Part shown: positions 53,066 through 61,459 of the stretch, piece by piece
How positions within the stretch are numbered: the stretch's first letter is position 1
Layout of the letters: every line of letters begins with the position of its first letter
DNA from: Sphingobacterium olei
Lineage (GTDB): Bacteria > Bacteroidota > Bacteroidia > Sphingobacteriales > Sphingobacteriaceae
Reading direction: 5' to 3'
DNA length: 64,000 nucleotides
Assembly: GCF_005048855.1 (NCBI RefSeq)
Contig: NZ_SUME01000006.1
Span: forward strand, 248,001-312,000
Notes under the pieces: generated by a model
Database searches by the model: none
What the model was told of the DNA's origin: nothing
What the model saw: the letters and a program-made list of their open reading frames with translations, nothing else
Translations under genes and position numbers: made by a program

Positions 53066-53216
53066 AATGAAGATTAAATACGGAATTGAAATTAAAAAAA
53101 ATAATTGATTCCTCATAATGTTCTGCGGAAACTTAGGGGAAACCCTAACGTATTGAGGGGCCAATTATGAATCCTTTAATATAATCCCGAGTCCAGTCAA
53201 CTGGGAGAGATGAAAA

Positions 53217-56201
53217 TTATCCGCGCCTTTCGAGTTTTATGGTGATGGTAACCCGAGTTCCTTTTGGGTTATGGTTGTCATCGTATAAATCTTCTATGAC
53301 GACTTTATTCTGCGGATTGGCCAAATTTAATCTATCACATGTAATCTGAATGCCGTATGATTTATGCCTTGTACCTTTCTGTTTAAGCAGTTCGGCGCTT
53401 TTTTTTCGTCCTATGCCATCATCGTTTACTATTATCTCCAATGTACTCTCATCTAGAAGGTTGAAATCGATCTCAATTTTTCCGTGTCCGCTTTTGCAAA
53501 GAATACCATGCCAAAGTGCGTTCTCTGCAAAAGGCTGTATAAGCGTGGGTGGAATATACAGGCTATCTGGGTCAATTTCTTCTGAAATGACGATTTTATA
53601 ATCAAAAATATGGTCAAGTCGAGCAGACTCCAGTTGTAGGTATAGTTTCAACGTTTGAATTTCTTTTGTTAGCGGTATGAGTTGCTGCCTTGAGTTCTCG
53701 AGTATATTCCGCATTAATTTAGAAAAAGAAATCAGATATTTACTTGCATCAGCTGTTTGATTATGAACAATGTAGCTGTTTATTGAATTAAGTGTGTTAA
53801 ACATAAAATGCGGGTTCATCTGTGCCCTCAATGCTTGCATCTCACTGTCTTTAATCTTTCGTTTGTATAGATCTTCGCTACGCTGTTTATTTAGGATATA
53901 TCGATGAATACCAAGTACTGTGGCACATACGACAACTGCTAGTATAATATAGAATGGCAAAGATTTGGTAAAGGGTGGCTGCGCAATCAGATGAATATCT
54001 AGTGTTTTTTGTTGCGTATTACCGAGATTATCATAACATACTACAGTCAGTTGGTAGTCACCGGGGGAAAGGTTGTTAAACGAAATCTCGGGATTATGTC
54101 CAATTTCTGTCCATTCGTGGTTGCTATTCAATCGATATTTGTAGTTTACCTTTCCGATATCAAGATAAGCTAGACTACTGAAATACAGGGTTATATTGTT
54201 TTCTGTTTTATGGAGTGTGATCTCGCTGTTGTCTATGAATCGCAAGTCGCCGTTGACCATGATCTGGGATAATTCCATTCGATTGATCAAGGAAGATTGG
54301 AGTAACTCTTCCTGAGAGGCCAAAATCAATCCTTCCTGTATACCCAATGCTAGTTTTCCATTTCGTAGTTGAAGATAGCCATGCGTTAGATCATTGACCG
54401 GTAAACCGTCGATAGTCGTTATCCTCGCGACCTGATCCTTTCCCCTTAAATAAACATGTAAGCCTTCCTCTGTGGCAAAAAATACATTGTTATTCTTATC
54501 CTCAGAAATACCTACAATATGACTGCCTGTAATGTTATATTGGAATGGATCCACCTGCTTTGTGATTTTGCCCTTATAATCCACTTGGTTCCATCCACCA
54601 AATGCCGAAAAATACAGCGCTCCTTTTTTACCGATCCCGATACGGTTATAGTAATCACCAACAAACTTTCCATGTTCTGGGTTGATGTGCTTTTCTGAAA
54701 TTTCAATAAATTTCTGCAGTTTAGTATCAAAGTAAGCGATCCCATAAGCCTTGGGCATCCATCCTACCAACCAAATAACGCCGTCATTGTCGACCGCAAT
54801 ATCATTCCAGATATTTCCATTCCAAAATTCCGCATCATTGGTAAAAGAAGTGTTTATGAGGTTTAGCGATTTCCAGTCGTAACGACCTATTTTACCTTTA
54901 GAGAATAAAACCCATAGTTCGTTTTGTGGTGTAATGAGCGTTTTTACAATTTTTTTATCTATGGTGTTGTTTTGAAGATCGATAGGGATAGGAATTAATT
55001 TATTGTCTCTGAACCAGAAAATGCCATCATTCGCATTGACGACGACCATATTTTCAATTAAACTGAGACCATGAATCTTTCGGTTTTCGTTATTGGTATA
55101 GACTTTTTTAAATTTTTCCCGTTCAAGTACCCATATTTCACCCATTTCATTAAGTGTATATACGGCATCGCCACGTTCAACCAAGGATATAAAAGTGTTT
55201 GGCTTTTCAGTTTTCTGATCTGTGAAATATAGTTCCAACCCGCTATGAGGCGATATAAGTTGTTGTACACCGTGGTCCGTAGCGATCCAACTGATATTCG
55301 TCTCCTCATCGTGGTTTACATGCCGGATTCTTTTATCCGTTGAAAACATGAGTTCTGTCGTAAAGTTTTTAGGATCAATAGTCCATATGTTTTTATTCGA
55401 ATGTATAAAAATGGTGCGCTCAGTTTTAGAAAATCCTACGATAGGTTGGTCACTGGGTGTTTTTATAGTGGTCAATATAGTCGCAGTAGCTAAATCCCAT
55501 AAAATAATTTCATTAGACGCTGTGGAATAGGCAAGTGTATGTGTATCTATTTGAAAGGCGGAAATGATGCGAGCATCGGCTAATTTTGGATGGAAATGTT
55601 TTTTAATGTTATTTGTTTTTTCGTCCCATATAAACCAACCCATAGGTGTAGCGATCCAAATTTCATTCGCGGCGATTTCAAAAAACCGGATGTTATCATA
55701 TAGTTCTGTTTGTTTTGGAAAGAGTAAAAAAGAGCTTACTTCTTTTTGAGTATTGATGTATTTAATGTGGTTAAAATCGTTACACCAAATCCTTTTTTTT
55801 TGGTCTACATAAATTGAATTAAAATGATCATTGTTTGGGTCTGCATCCGAGTAGTCTTTAGCGGTGATCATTTCGGCCTGTGTGGTAAAGGTGCTGATGT
55901 CTAGACGTTTTAGACCTTCCCGATCTTCAAAATATAAGATATCTTCTGTAAAAGAATAGGCATTTATATCATTATTGAGATGTGTAAATGTTAAGAATCG
56001 ATAACCGTCAAAAACAGAAATACCCTTTCCTGTCACCAAATAAAGAAATTTTTTGGCGTTGAAATATGTTCCCATTACTTTATCCGAAGGGAGGCCATCA
56101 AAGTAAGTGTACTCTTTTACTCTAAATGGTGTTTGCGCATCTACGACAGCAAACGGGTAAAGTAACGACAACCAAAGAATAGCGGATATATGGACCTTCA
56201 T
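53217..56201 (-). CDS. Two-component-like sensor kinase with periplasmic beta-propeller
   Basis: A 994-residue membrane sensor. A signal peptide (ISAILWLSLLYPFAVVDA) leads to a large periplasmic part of repeated propeller blades (to about 640), then a Y_Y_Y-type beta domain (about 650-735) and one membrane helix (about 748-768). The kinase is of the LytS/YpdA-like His_kinase type, with phospho-acceptor H798 in QMNPHFMFNTLNSINSYI, and the ATP-binding region has IQPFAENALWHGI and VNDDGIGRKKSA. Such kinases normally work with a LytTR response regulator encoded next door, but none lies on either side. The next gene downstream is an M48 peptidase. The inducing signal is unknown. Confidence 0.9.
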   Translation of the reverse strand: MKVHISAILWLSLLYPFAVVDAQTPFRVKEYTYFDGLPSDKVMGTYFNAKKFLYLVTGKGISVFDGYRFLTFTHLNNDINAYSFTEDILYFEDREGLKRLDISTFTTQAEMITAKDYSDADPNNDHFNSIYVDQKKRIWCNDFNHIKYINTQKEVSSFLLFPKQTELYDNIRFFEIAANEIWIATPMGWFIWDEKTNNIKKHFHPKLADARIISAFQIDTHTLAYSTASNEIILWDLATATILTTIKTPSDQPIVGFSKTERTIFIHSNKNIWTIDPKNFTTELMFSTDKRIRHVNHDEETNISWIATDHGVQQLISPHSGLELYFTDQKTEKPNTFISLVERGDAVYTLNEMGEIWVLEREKFKKVYTNNENRKIHGLSLIENMVVVNANDGIFWFRDNKLIPIPIDLQNNTIDKKIVKTLITPQNELWVLFSKGKIGRYDWKSLNLINTSFTNDAEFWNGNIWNDIAVDNDGVIWLVGWMPKAYGIAYFDTKLQKFIEISEKHINPEHGKFVGDYYNRIGIGKKGALYFSAFGGWNQVDYKGKITKQVDPFQYNITGSHIVGISEDKNNNVFFATEEGLHVYLRGKDQVARITTIDGLPVNDLTHGYLQLRNGKLALGIQEGLILASQEELLQSSLINRMELSQIMVNGDLRFIDNSEITLHKTENNITLYFSSLAYLDIGKVNYKYRLNSNHEWTEIGHNPEISFNNLSPGDYQLTVVCYDNLGNTQQKTLDIHLIAQPPFTKSLPFYIILAVVVCATVLGIHRYILNKQRSEDLYKRKIKDSEMQALRAQMNPHFMFNTLNSINSYIVHNQTADASKYLISFSKLMRNILENSRQQLIPLTKEIQTLKLYLQLESARLDHIFDYKIVISEEIDPDSLYIPPTLIQPFAENALWHGILCKSGHGKIEIDFNLLDESTLEIIVNDDGIGRKKSAELLKQKGTRHKSYGIQITCDRLNLANPQNKVVIEDLYDDNHNPKGTRVTITIKLERRG

Positions 56202-56217
56202 TATATATGCTTTTACA

Positions 56218-56250
56218 CAAATCTATACTTATTTATTCAAGTTGCATAAA
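56218..56250 (-). promoter_or_regulatory. Candidate promoter of the sensor kinase gene
   Basis: On the minus strand, TAGATTTG (56225-56218) matches TAnnTTTG exactly. TTTA (56250-56247) lies 21 bases upstream, 3 of 4 to TTTG. It is followed by the ATG at 56201. Confidence 0.5.
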
Positions 56251-56430
56251 GCTGTCAAAATGTTGTACCTTTTACTATTCGGTATTTATCAAGTCGTAAG
56301 CCCTCCCGTAGTCTATTCCCATTACAACAGGAGCGCTGTCGTCAATACCTTTTTGTAGCGTCAGACCTTACCCGCCCTTGCGTGTTATCTAAAGACGTTG
56401 TCGATATCGGCAGGGGCATTTATTTCCTGA

Positions 56431-57060
56431 TCACCGCACCATCAGCATAACTACCATCGACCAATCACTGACTCCGTGTTTGTTTTTTGCACGTACTTTA
56501 AAATATACATATCTGCCGGGCTCAAAGCCTCCGGCATAGCTTCGGAAAGAGCGGCTAGTAGTCTGTATGTCTTCCCAGATTGGATTTTCTTTTTTATCTA
56601 GTGCCGAAGCAAAGCAGTAATCGTATAACATATCGCGACCTACAGGTTTAAAGCCAAAAGCCACTTCACCACTTACCCGACCATCCAGAAGGTACGGCCC
56701 TTCAGGTGTGGATGGATGATGTCCTTTGCGCTTTTTGTCCAGGACGGGAAAGCCGGAACTGTATAGCTTGACCAGGTCACCGTCACTGACTAGGTTGATA
56801 TAGAAAGCCAACTGCTGTAACTGTGTGGCCAATCTGCGTTTACTTTCCCGTCTAGCGGAGATATAACGGAGACCGCCGCCTTTTGCCTGCAACACGTTGT
56901 CGTAATATTCGGCATAAGATGCTTCCAACTCTGCCAAAGAAGGCGTTGGTTCCGTGAAATAGGGGGAGTCTTTCAGGCATTTGATAATCCGTGATGCAGC
57001 GACAACTAACGCATCGTCCGCATAACGGATAAATCCAGCTTTTGCTCTTATATACTTCAT
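56431..57060 (-). CDS. Hypothetical protein with C-terminal fibronectin-III-like domain
   Basis: A 209-residue protein without signal peptide. The N-terminal half is helical (FIRYADDALVVAASRIIKCL, SLAELEASYAEYYDNVLQAK) with an ISARRESKRRLATQLQQLA helix. The C-terminal half (about 120-209) looks like a fibronectin-III fold: VSGEVAFGFKPVGRDMLYDY, then FEPGRYVYFKVRAKNKHGVS and DWSMVVMLMVR. Similar two-part proteins occur in Bacteroidota without assigned function, as I recall. Its GC content is visibly above that of the neighbours, and it stands alone next to a gene-poor, repeat-bearing stretch, so transfer is possible. Confidence 0.7.
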   Translation of the reverse strand: MKYIRAKAGFIRYADDALVVAASRIIKCLKDSPYFTEPTPSLAELEASYAEYYDNVLQAKGGGLRYISARRESKRRLATQLQQLAFYINLVSDGDLVKLYSSGFPVLDKKRKGHHPSTPEGPYLLDGRVSGEVAFGFKPVGRDMLYDYCFASALDKKENPIWEDIQTTSRSFRSYAGGFEPGRYVYFKVRAKNKHGVSDWSMVVMLMVR

Positions 57061-57356
57061 ACGGTTACCTGTTGCGATTTAGTAAATTCATATATGTTAC
57101 GGTGTTCTAAAGAAATAAAATGCTGAAAAGCATATCGTAAATATAATAAATGTAATTGGTAAGGCCCGTAGTGTTATTAATCAATCGGCAGAAGAAAGTC
57201 AGCCTCTTCTATCGCATGTGCTCTTGAGAACCATTTATAGGATGTTGTTGTGCTGAAGTTTATTTCGAAGTTTACGGGGTTTATCTAGGACGGTCGTTCG
57301 TAGCAGACTGTGTTGTAGGTAACATACAGGGAGCTGATAGTGTATGCTTGACTCAA

Positions 57357-57372
57357 CATGTTACGTAACATG
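57357..57372. repeat. Perfect 16-bp palindrome CATGTTACGTAACATG
   Basis: A self-complementary 16-mer with core TTACGTAA. The octamer GTTACGTA of its centre occurs again at about 57990-57997, and partial copies (GTAACATA near 57319, TTACGTAC at 57959-57966) lie in the same gene-free stretch. It has the size and symmetry of a dimeric regulator site, but no gene start is close. Confidence 0.5.
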
Positions 57373-57760
57373 CTTTTAGAGAAAATTAGCTTAATAATAC
57401 TTCCAATAACGAGGCATGATTTCTAGAATTAATGGGGTCATATGAGGAAATAGTTGCATCGTGTGTGGAGCTTATTCTCTCTATTTGTTGTAAATATAAA
57501 ATATAAAGATAATGTAGTCGTGTTTTTGCTGGATGGAAAAAAAGCATACCAAGTAACTTATTGCGGTTAACGGTACATAGTTGACATATATCGCAATCTT
57601 TTCTTTCATAAGGGTGTTGTTTGATTGAAAAATATAAATATGTGTAACCTAAAGTTAAAATTGACGTCGCGAAGTGCATTTATAAACGACAATAATGGAT
57701 AAACTTAGATCTCGAAGTAAGAAGTATGAGGTTGTCAACAAGTACGATGAATGGGAAATC

Positions 57761-57907
57761 GGTTATTAATCGGAAAGTTGCTGTTTCTTTTGGGTAGCGA
57801 ATTGTTTCTAAATGATGGTAAACAGTTTCTAATCGATGCTGAATAGTTTCTACTGGGTGAATATCTGTTCTTAGTGCGTAATAGACTGTTCGTGTATAAT
57901 GAACAAT
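57761..57907. repeat. Degenerate 21-bp tandem repeat, about seven units
   Basis: Seven consecutive 21-base units with exact spacing. The conserved part is TGTTTCT or AGTTTCT followed by a variable region ending near GGTGAAT. Examples are AGTTTCTAATCGATGCTGAAT (57824-57844, 21 bases in all) and the unit starting at 57803. Since 21 is a multiple of 3 and of 7, one minus-strand frame stays open and reads as heptapeptides with a recurring Arg-Asn. Confidence 0.7.
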
Positions 57908-58006
57908 AAAATACGAGCAACAAGCAAGTAATATGATGTATCTAGAAAGCGGAATGATTTACGTACAAAGTGTTCGCATTACGTGTGATGTTACGTAGCT
58001 ATTTAA

Positions 58007-58067
58007 AGCACCAAATATCTATTAACAGGCCATCGGATATGATAAGTTGCCGTATATATTTGGTGCT
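58007..58067 (-). terminator. Hairpin downstream of the arginine decarboxylase gene
   Basis: AGCACCAAATAT (58007-58018) and its perfect complement (58056-58067) enclose a 37-base loop. On the minus strand it lies 62 bases past the stop at 58130 and runs into TTTAAAT. The long loop makes it a moderate candidate for the end of that transcript. Confidence 0.45.
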
Positions 58068-58129
58068 CTTAGGCCGGTATTTCTGTGTACCAGTGATCTG
58101 ATTGATTTGACTATACCTTTCTTATTTAT

Positions 58130-59521
58130 CTACTGGTATCCCAATAATTTCATGACTTGTTTTGAATTTTGTTCTTCGCCGAATACTTCGTAATTGAATG
58201 TCTCATCGCGGTTACGACGGATCAATACGTGCTTAGGCGAAGGGAGCAGACAGTGGTGTATCCCACCGTATCCACTTAATACATCCTGATAAGCGCCGGT
58301 ATGGAAGAAGCCGAGATACTGTACTTTACGTGTTTTTGGCATAAAGACAGAACTGGTATGTGCCTCTTGGTTGTAGTAATCCTGCCCGTCGCAGGTAATC
58401 CCACCTAAATTAACCCGCTCGTATTCCGAATCCCAATTATTAATGGGTAGAAGGATGTATTTTTGGTTCAATGCCCATACATCGGGTAGATTGGTGATAA
58501 ATGATCCATCGATCATAAACCATTTCTCCCGGTCATTTTGCAGTTTACGGCCCAATACTTTGTATAAAATCCCCGAAGCTTCTGCTACGGTATATTTTCC
58601 GAATTCGGTAATAATATCCGGTTCCATCACCTCATGGTGTGCACAGATCTGCTTGATGCGGTTCACGATTTCATTCACCATATACTCGTAGTCGAAATCA
58701 TGTACCAAGGAGTCTTTGAATGGCATACCGCCACCTATATCCAAGGTGTCCAGATCTGGATTGATCTTTTTGAATTTACAGTATAAAGTCACGTATTTCT
58801 CCAATTCGTTCCAGTAATATGGCGTATCGGAGATCCCCGAATTGATAAAAAAGTGTAATAGTTTAACTTTAAAGTTTGGATTGTCTACGATTTTGTTGTT
58901 ATAGAAGTCGATCACGTCTTCCATACGGATGCCTAAACGAGAGGTATAGAACTGCGAATCAGGTTGCTCCTCAGCTGCAATACGGATACCAAGGGAGCAG
59001 GGCTGGTCCAATTCGATCTCATCATCGTACAGATTGAATTCTTCTTTGTTATCCAATACCGGGATAATATTTTTGAATCCATCGTGGATCATATCAATGA
59101 TATACTGTTTATACTGATACGTCTTAAATCCATTACAGATCACGGTGATATCCTTGGTGACTTTACCCTGGCGTTCCAAAGAATCGATCATCGGCATATC
59201 AAAAGCAGAGGAGGTTTCCAAGTGGATGTCGTTTTTCAACGCTTCTTCTACGATGTGCTTGAAATGCGAGGATTTCGTACAATAACAATATTTATAAGAT
59301 CCGCGGTAATCGTGTTTCAGGATTGCGGTTTGAAACAAGATTTTCGCCTGTTGGATTTTTTTGCTGACAATGGGTAAATACGTAAAACGCAATGGCGTGC
59401 CATACGTTTCTATCATCTCCATCAAATTCAGGTCGTGGAAGTACAATTCGTCGTCGATAATTTCGAATCCGTCTTGCGGAAAACCAACACTTAGGTCAAG
59501 AAATTCCTGATAGCTCTGCAT
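58130..59521 (-). CDS. Arginine decarboxylase-family enzyme (type III PLP fold)
   Basis: A 463-residue PLP enzyme with the alanine racemase-like barrel and a C-terminal beta domain. The PLP lysine is K83 in YKYCYCTKSSHFKHI. Other conserved parts are HLETSSAFD, VICNGFK, YTSRLGIRM, HFFINSGI, LDIGGGMPF (phosphate-binding glycines), TEFGKYTVAEASG, LGGITCDGQDYY with the second active-site cysteine and aspartate, and GFFHTGAYQ. Bacteroidota enzymes of this length are usually annotated as arginine decarboxylase, giving agmatine for polyamine synthesis, and are much shorter than E. coli SpeA. It has a good promoter and is divergent from argS, another arginine-related gene. Confidence 0.82.
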   Translation of the reverse strand: MQSYQEFLDLSVGFPQDGFEIIDDELYFHDLNLMEMIETYGTPLRFTYLPIVSKKIQQAKILFQTAILKHDYRGSYKYCYCTKSSHFKHIVEEALKNDIHLETSSAFDMPMIDSLERQGKVTKDITVICNGFKTYQYKQYIIDMIHDGFKNIIPVLDNKEEFNLYDDEIELDQPCSLGIRIAAEEQPDSQFYTSRLGIRMEDVIDFYNNKIVDNPNFKVKLLHFFINSGISDTPYYWNELEKYVTLYCKFKKINPDLDTLDIGGGMPFKDSLVHDFDYEYMVNEIVNRIKQICAHHEVMEPDIITEFGKYTVAEASGILYKVLGRKLQNDREKWFMIDGSFITNLPDVWALNQKYILLPINNWDSEYERVNLGGITCDGQDYYNQEAHTSSVFMPKTRKVQYLGFFHTGAYQDVLSGYGGIHHCLLPSPKHVLIRRNRDETFNYEVFGEEQNSKQVMKLLGYQ

Positions 59522-59537
59522 TTTTTATTATTTTTGG

Positions 59538-59568
59538 CAAAGATATACTTTCAGGATGAATACCTAAA
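59538..59568 (-). promoter_or_regulatory. Promoter of the arginine decarboxylase gene
   Basis: On the minus strand, TTTA (59568-59565), exactly 19 bases, then TATCTTTG (59545-59538), the latter a full match to TAnnTTTG. The transcript would start about 10 bases before the ATG. Confidence 0.6.
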
Positions 59569-59630
59569 CAGTTAGGTTGATAAATTTCTAATTCATTATC
59601 AGAGGGTTGTAAAAATTACGAAATAATTAC

Positions 59631-61412
59631 ATGGCTACTTCTATTCAACAGACGCTCATCGAACAGACCGTTCGTGCTGTAAAAGAACTTTATAACGCGG
59701 AAATTCCTGCTTCCCAGATTACCTTGCAGGAGACACGCAAGGAATTTGAGGGACAGATTACCATTGTAACGTTTCCGGTAACACGCTTTTCTAAGAAATC
59801 CCCGGAGCAGACGGGAACGGAGATCGGTGAATACGTGCAGAGAAATATTGCGGAAATCTCCGGCTTTAATATTATTAAAGGTTTTTTGAATATCAGCCTA
59901 GCGGATGGCTATTGGATCGAACTCCTGAACAATACCTTGCTCAGGGTTGATTATGGTCAATTTCCGTCGAACGGGAAACGTTTGATGGTAGAGTATTCTT
60001 CTCCGAACACCAATAAGCCCCTGCATTTAGGACACATTCGCAATAACTTATTAGGTTATTCCGTGGCGGAGATACTGAAGGCTTACGGATACGATGTGGT
60101 AAAAGCTAATTTGGTGAACGACCGAGGAATCCACATCTGTAAATCGATGTTGGCCTGGCAGAAGTTTGGCAATGGAGAAACTCCGGAATCGGCTAACCTA
60201 AAAGGGGATCACCTGGTCGGAAAATACTATGTGATCTTTGATAAGGAATACAAAAAAGAAATAGAAGGTTTGGTGGCTGCAGGAAAGACGGAGGAAGAGG
60301 CGAAGAAGAATGCACCATTGATCAAAGACGCGCAGGAGATGCTCCAGAAGTGGGAGGCTGGTGACGAAGAGGTCGTCGGACTGTGGAAGACGATGAATAC
60401 CTGGGTTTATGCGGGTTTCGAAAAGACATATAGTCAGCTCGGTGTTGATTTTGATAAATATTATTACGAGTCGAACACCTATCTGCTGGGCAAAGATATC
60501 ATTCAGGAAGGTTTGGATTCGGGTGTTTTCTTTAAAAAAGAAGACAATTCGGTTTGGATTGACTTGAGTGACGAAGGTTTGGATCAGAAACTGGTACTGC
60601 GCGGTGATGGTACTTCGGTATACATCACACAGGACCTGGGGACAGCCCAGCTTAAGTATGACGAATTTGGGATGAATGAATCTATTTATGTCGTCGGAAA
60701 CGAACAGGATTACCATTTTAAGGTGTTGTTTCTGATCTTAAAAAAATTGGGCAAATCATGGGCCGAAGGGCTGTTTCATCTGTCGTATGGCATGGTGGAT
60801 CTTCCTTCGGGTAAAATGAAGTCTCGTGAAGGAACGGTTGTGGATGCGGATGATCTCATGGCGGAAATGATTGAAACCGCACAGACGCGTACCGAAGAAT
60901 TAGGGAAGACCGAAGGATTAACGGAAGAAGCCAAAGCGGAATTGTATAATACGATTGGTATGGGGGCATTGAAATACTTTTTGTTGAAAGTAGATCCGAA
61001 AAAAAGACTATTATTCGATCCGAATGAATCGGTGGATTTTCAAGGCCATACGGGTCCGTTTATCCAATACACACATGCCCGTATTAAATCGGTATTGCGC
61101 AAGGCAGCATATGCTTCGGGTTCCGCTGCTATACCATCAGTTTTATCGGTGTTTGAGCGCGACCTGATTCAGTCGTTGGCAAATTATCCGGCTATTATTC
61201 AAGCTTCGGCGACGGAATTTAGTCCGGCACAGCTGGCAAATTATGTGTATGATGTGGCTAAGTTGTATAATAAATTTTACCACGAAGAGACGATCCTGAA
61301 AGCAGAAGATCCCGATGTTAAAGCATTTCGACTGAACCTATCCGCGACTGCGGCCAAGGTGATATCGGAGAGCATGCGGATGTTAGGGATTGCTGTTCCG
61401 GAACAAATGTAG
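59631..61412 (+). CDS. argS: Arginyl-tRNA synthetase
   Basis: Charges tRNA-Arg with arginine. The 593-residue class I enzyme has the N-terminal tRNA-recognition domain, then VEYSSPNTNKPLHLGHIRNN with the HIGH motif (as HLGH). The catalytic core contains NLVNDRGIHICKSM and VYITQDLGTAQLKYDEF. The KMSKS position reads KMKSREGTVV, which is common in ArgS. The C-terminal helical anticodon domain has FIQYTHARIKSVLRKA and ends in MRMLGIAVPEQM. It is divergent from the arginine decarboxylase gene. Confidence 0.97.
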   Translation: MATSIQQTLIEQTVRAVKELYNAEIPASQITLQETRKEFEGQITIVTFPVTRFSKKSPEQTGTEIGEYVQRNIAEISGFNIIKGFLNISLADGYWIELLNNTLLRVDYGQFPSNGKRLMVEYSSPNTNKPLHLGHIRNNLLGYSVAEILKAYGYDVVKANLVNDRGIHICKSMLAWQKFGNGETPESANLKGDHLVGKYYVIFDKEYKKEIEGLVAAGKTEEEAKKNAPLIKDAQEMLQKWEAGDEEVVGLWKTMNTWVYAGFEKTYSQLGVDFDKYYYESNTYLLGKDIIQEGLDSGVFFKKEDNSVWIDLSDEGLDQKLVLRGDGTSVYITQDLGTAQLKYDEFGMNESIYVVGNEQDYHFKVLFLILKKLGKSWAEGLFHLSYGMVDLPSGKMKSREGTVVDADDLMAEMIETAQTRTEELGKTEGLTEEAKAELYNTIGMGALKYFLLKVDPKKRLLFDPNESVDFQGHTGPFIQYTHARIKSVLRKAAYASGSAAIPSVLSVFERDLIQSLANYPAIIQASATEFSPAQLANYVYDVAKLYNKFYHEETILKAEDPDVKAFRLNLSATAAKVISESMRMLGIAVPEQM

Positions 61413-61419
61413 TTGGAAA

Positions 61420-61451
61420 GCAAATGTGCAAATTTGCAAATCAGCAAAAAA
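61420..61451. repeat. Octamer tandem repeat between argS and the oxidoreductase gene
   Basis: Four 8-base units, GCAAATGT, GCAAATTT, GCAAATCA and GCAAAAAA, start 8 bases after the argS stop. An ATG inside the first unit creates a false 12-residue extension of the next gene. Confidence 0.75.
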
Positions 61452-61459
61452 AATGTAAG

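Larger units (their letters stand above)
57061..58129. other. Gene-poor kilobase with repeats and palindromes
   Basis: Just over 1 kb with no gene I can support. It contains a perfect 16-bp palindrome (57357-57372), a 21-bp degenerate tandem repeat (57761-57907) and a hairpin (58007-58067), described separately. Two frames of 62 and 97 codons on the minus strand look spurious; the shorter one is simply the repeat read in its open phase. Confidence 0.6.

Noticed and set aside
57386..57679. A 97-codon minus-strand frame in the gene-poor kilobase
   Set aside because: No recognisable domain and composition like random A/T-rich sequence; no neighbouring signal supports it. The contained CDICQLC segment alone is not enough.
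57761..57907. Possible CRISPR array
   Set aside because: Units are 21 bases with no spacers between them and are too diverged; no cas genes are nearby. It is a direct tandem repeat.
57735..57923. A 62-codon minus-strand frame in the 21-bp repeat
   Set aside because: The frame is open only because the repeat period is a multiple of three. The heptapeptides diverge without sign of selection. Kept as a repeat, not a gene.
61424..61459. ATG at 61424 as start of the Gfo/Idh/MocA gene
   Set aside because: This ATG lies in the GCAAAT octamer repeat and would place 12 unrelated residues before the Rossmann strand; the ATG at 61460 fits the family.
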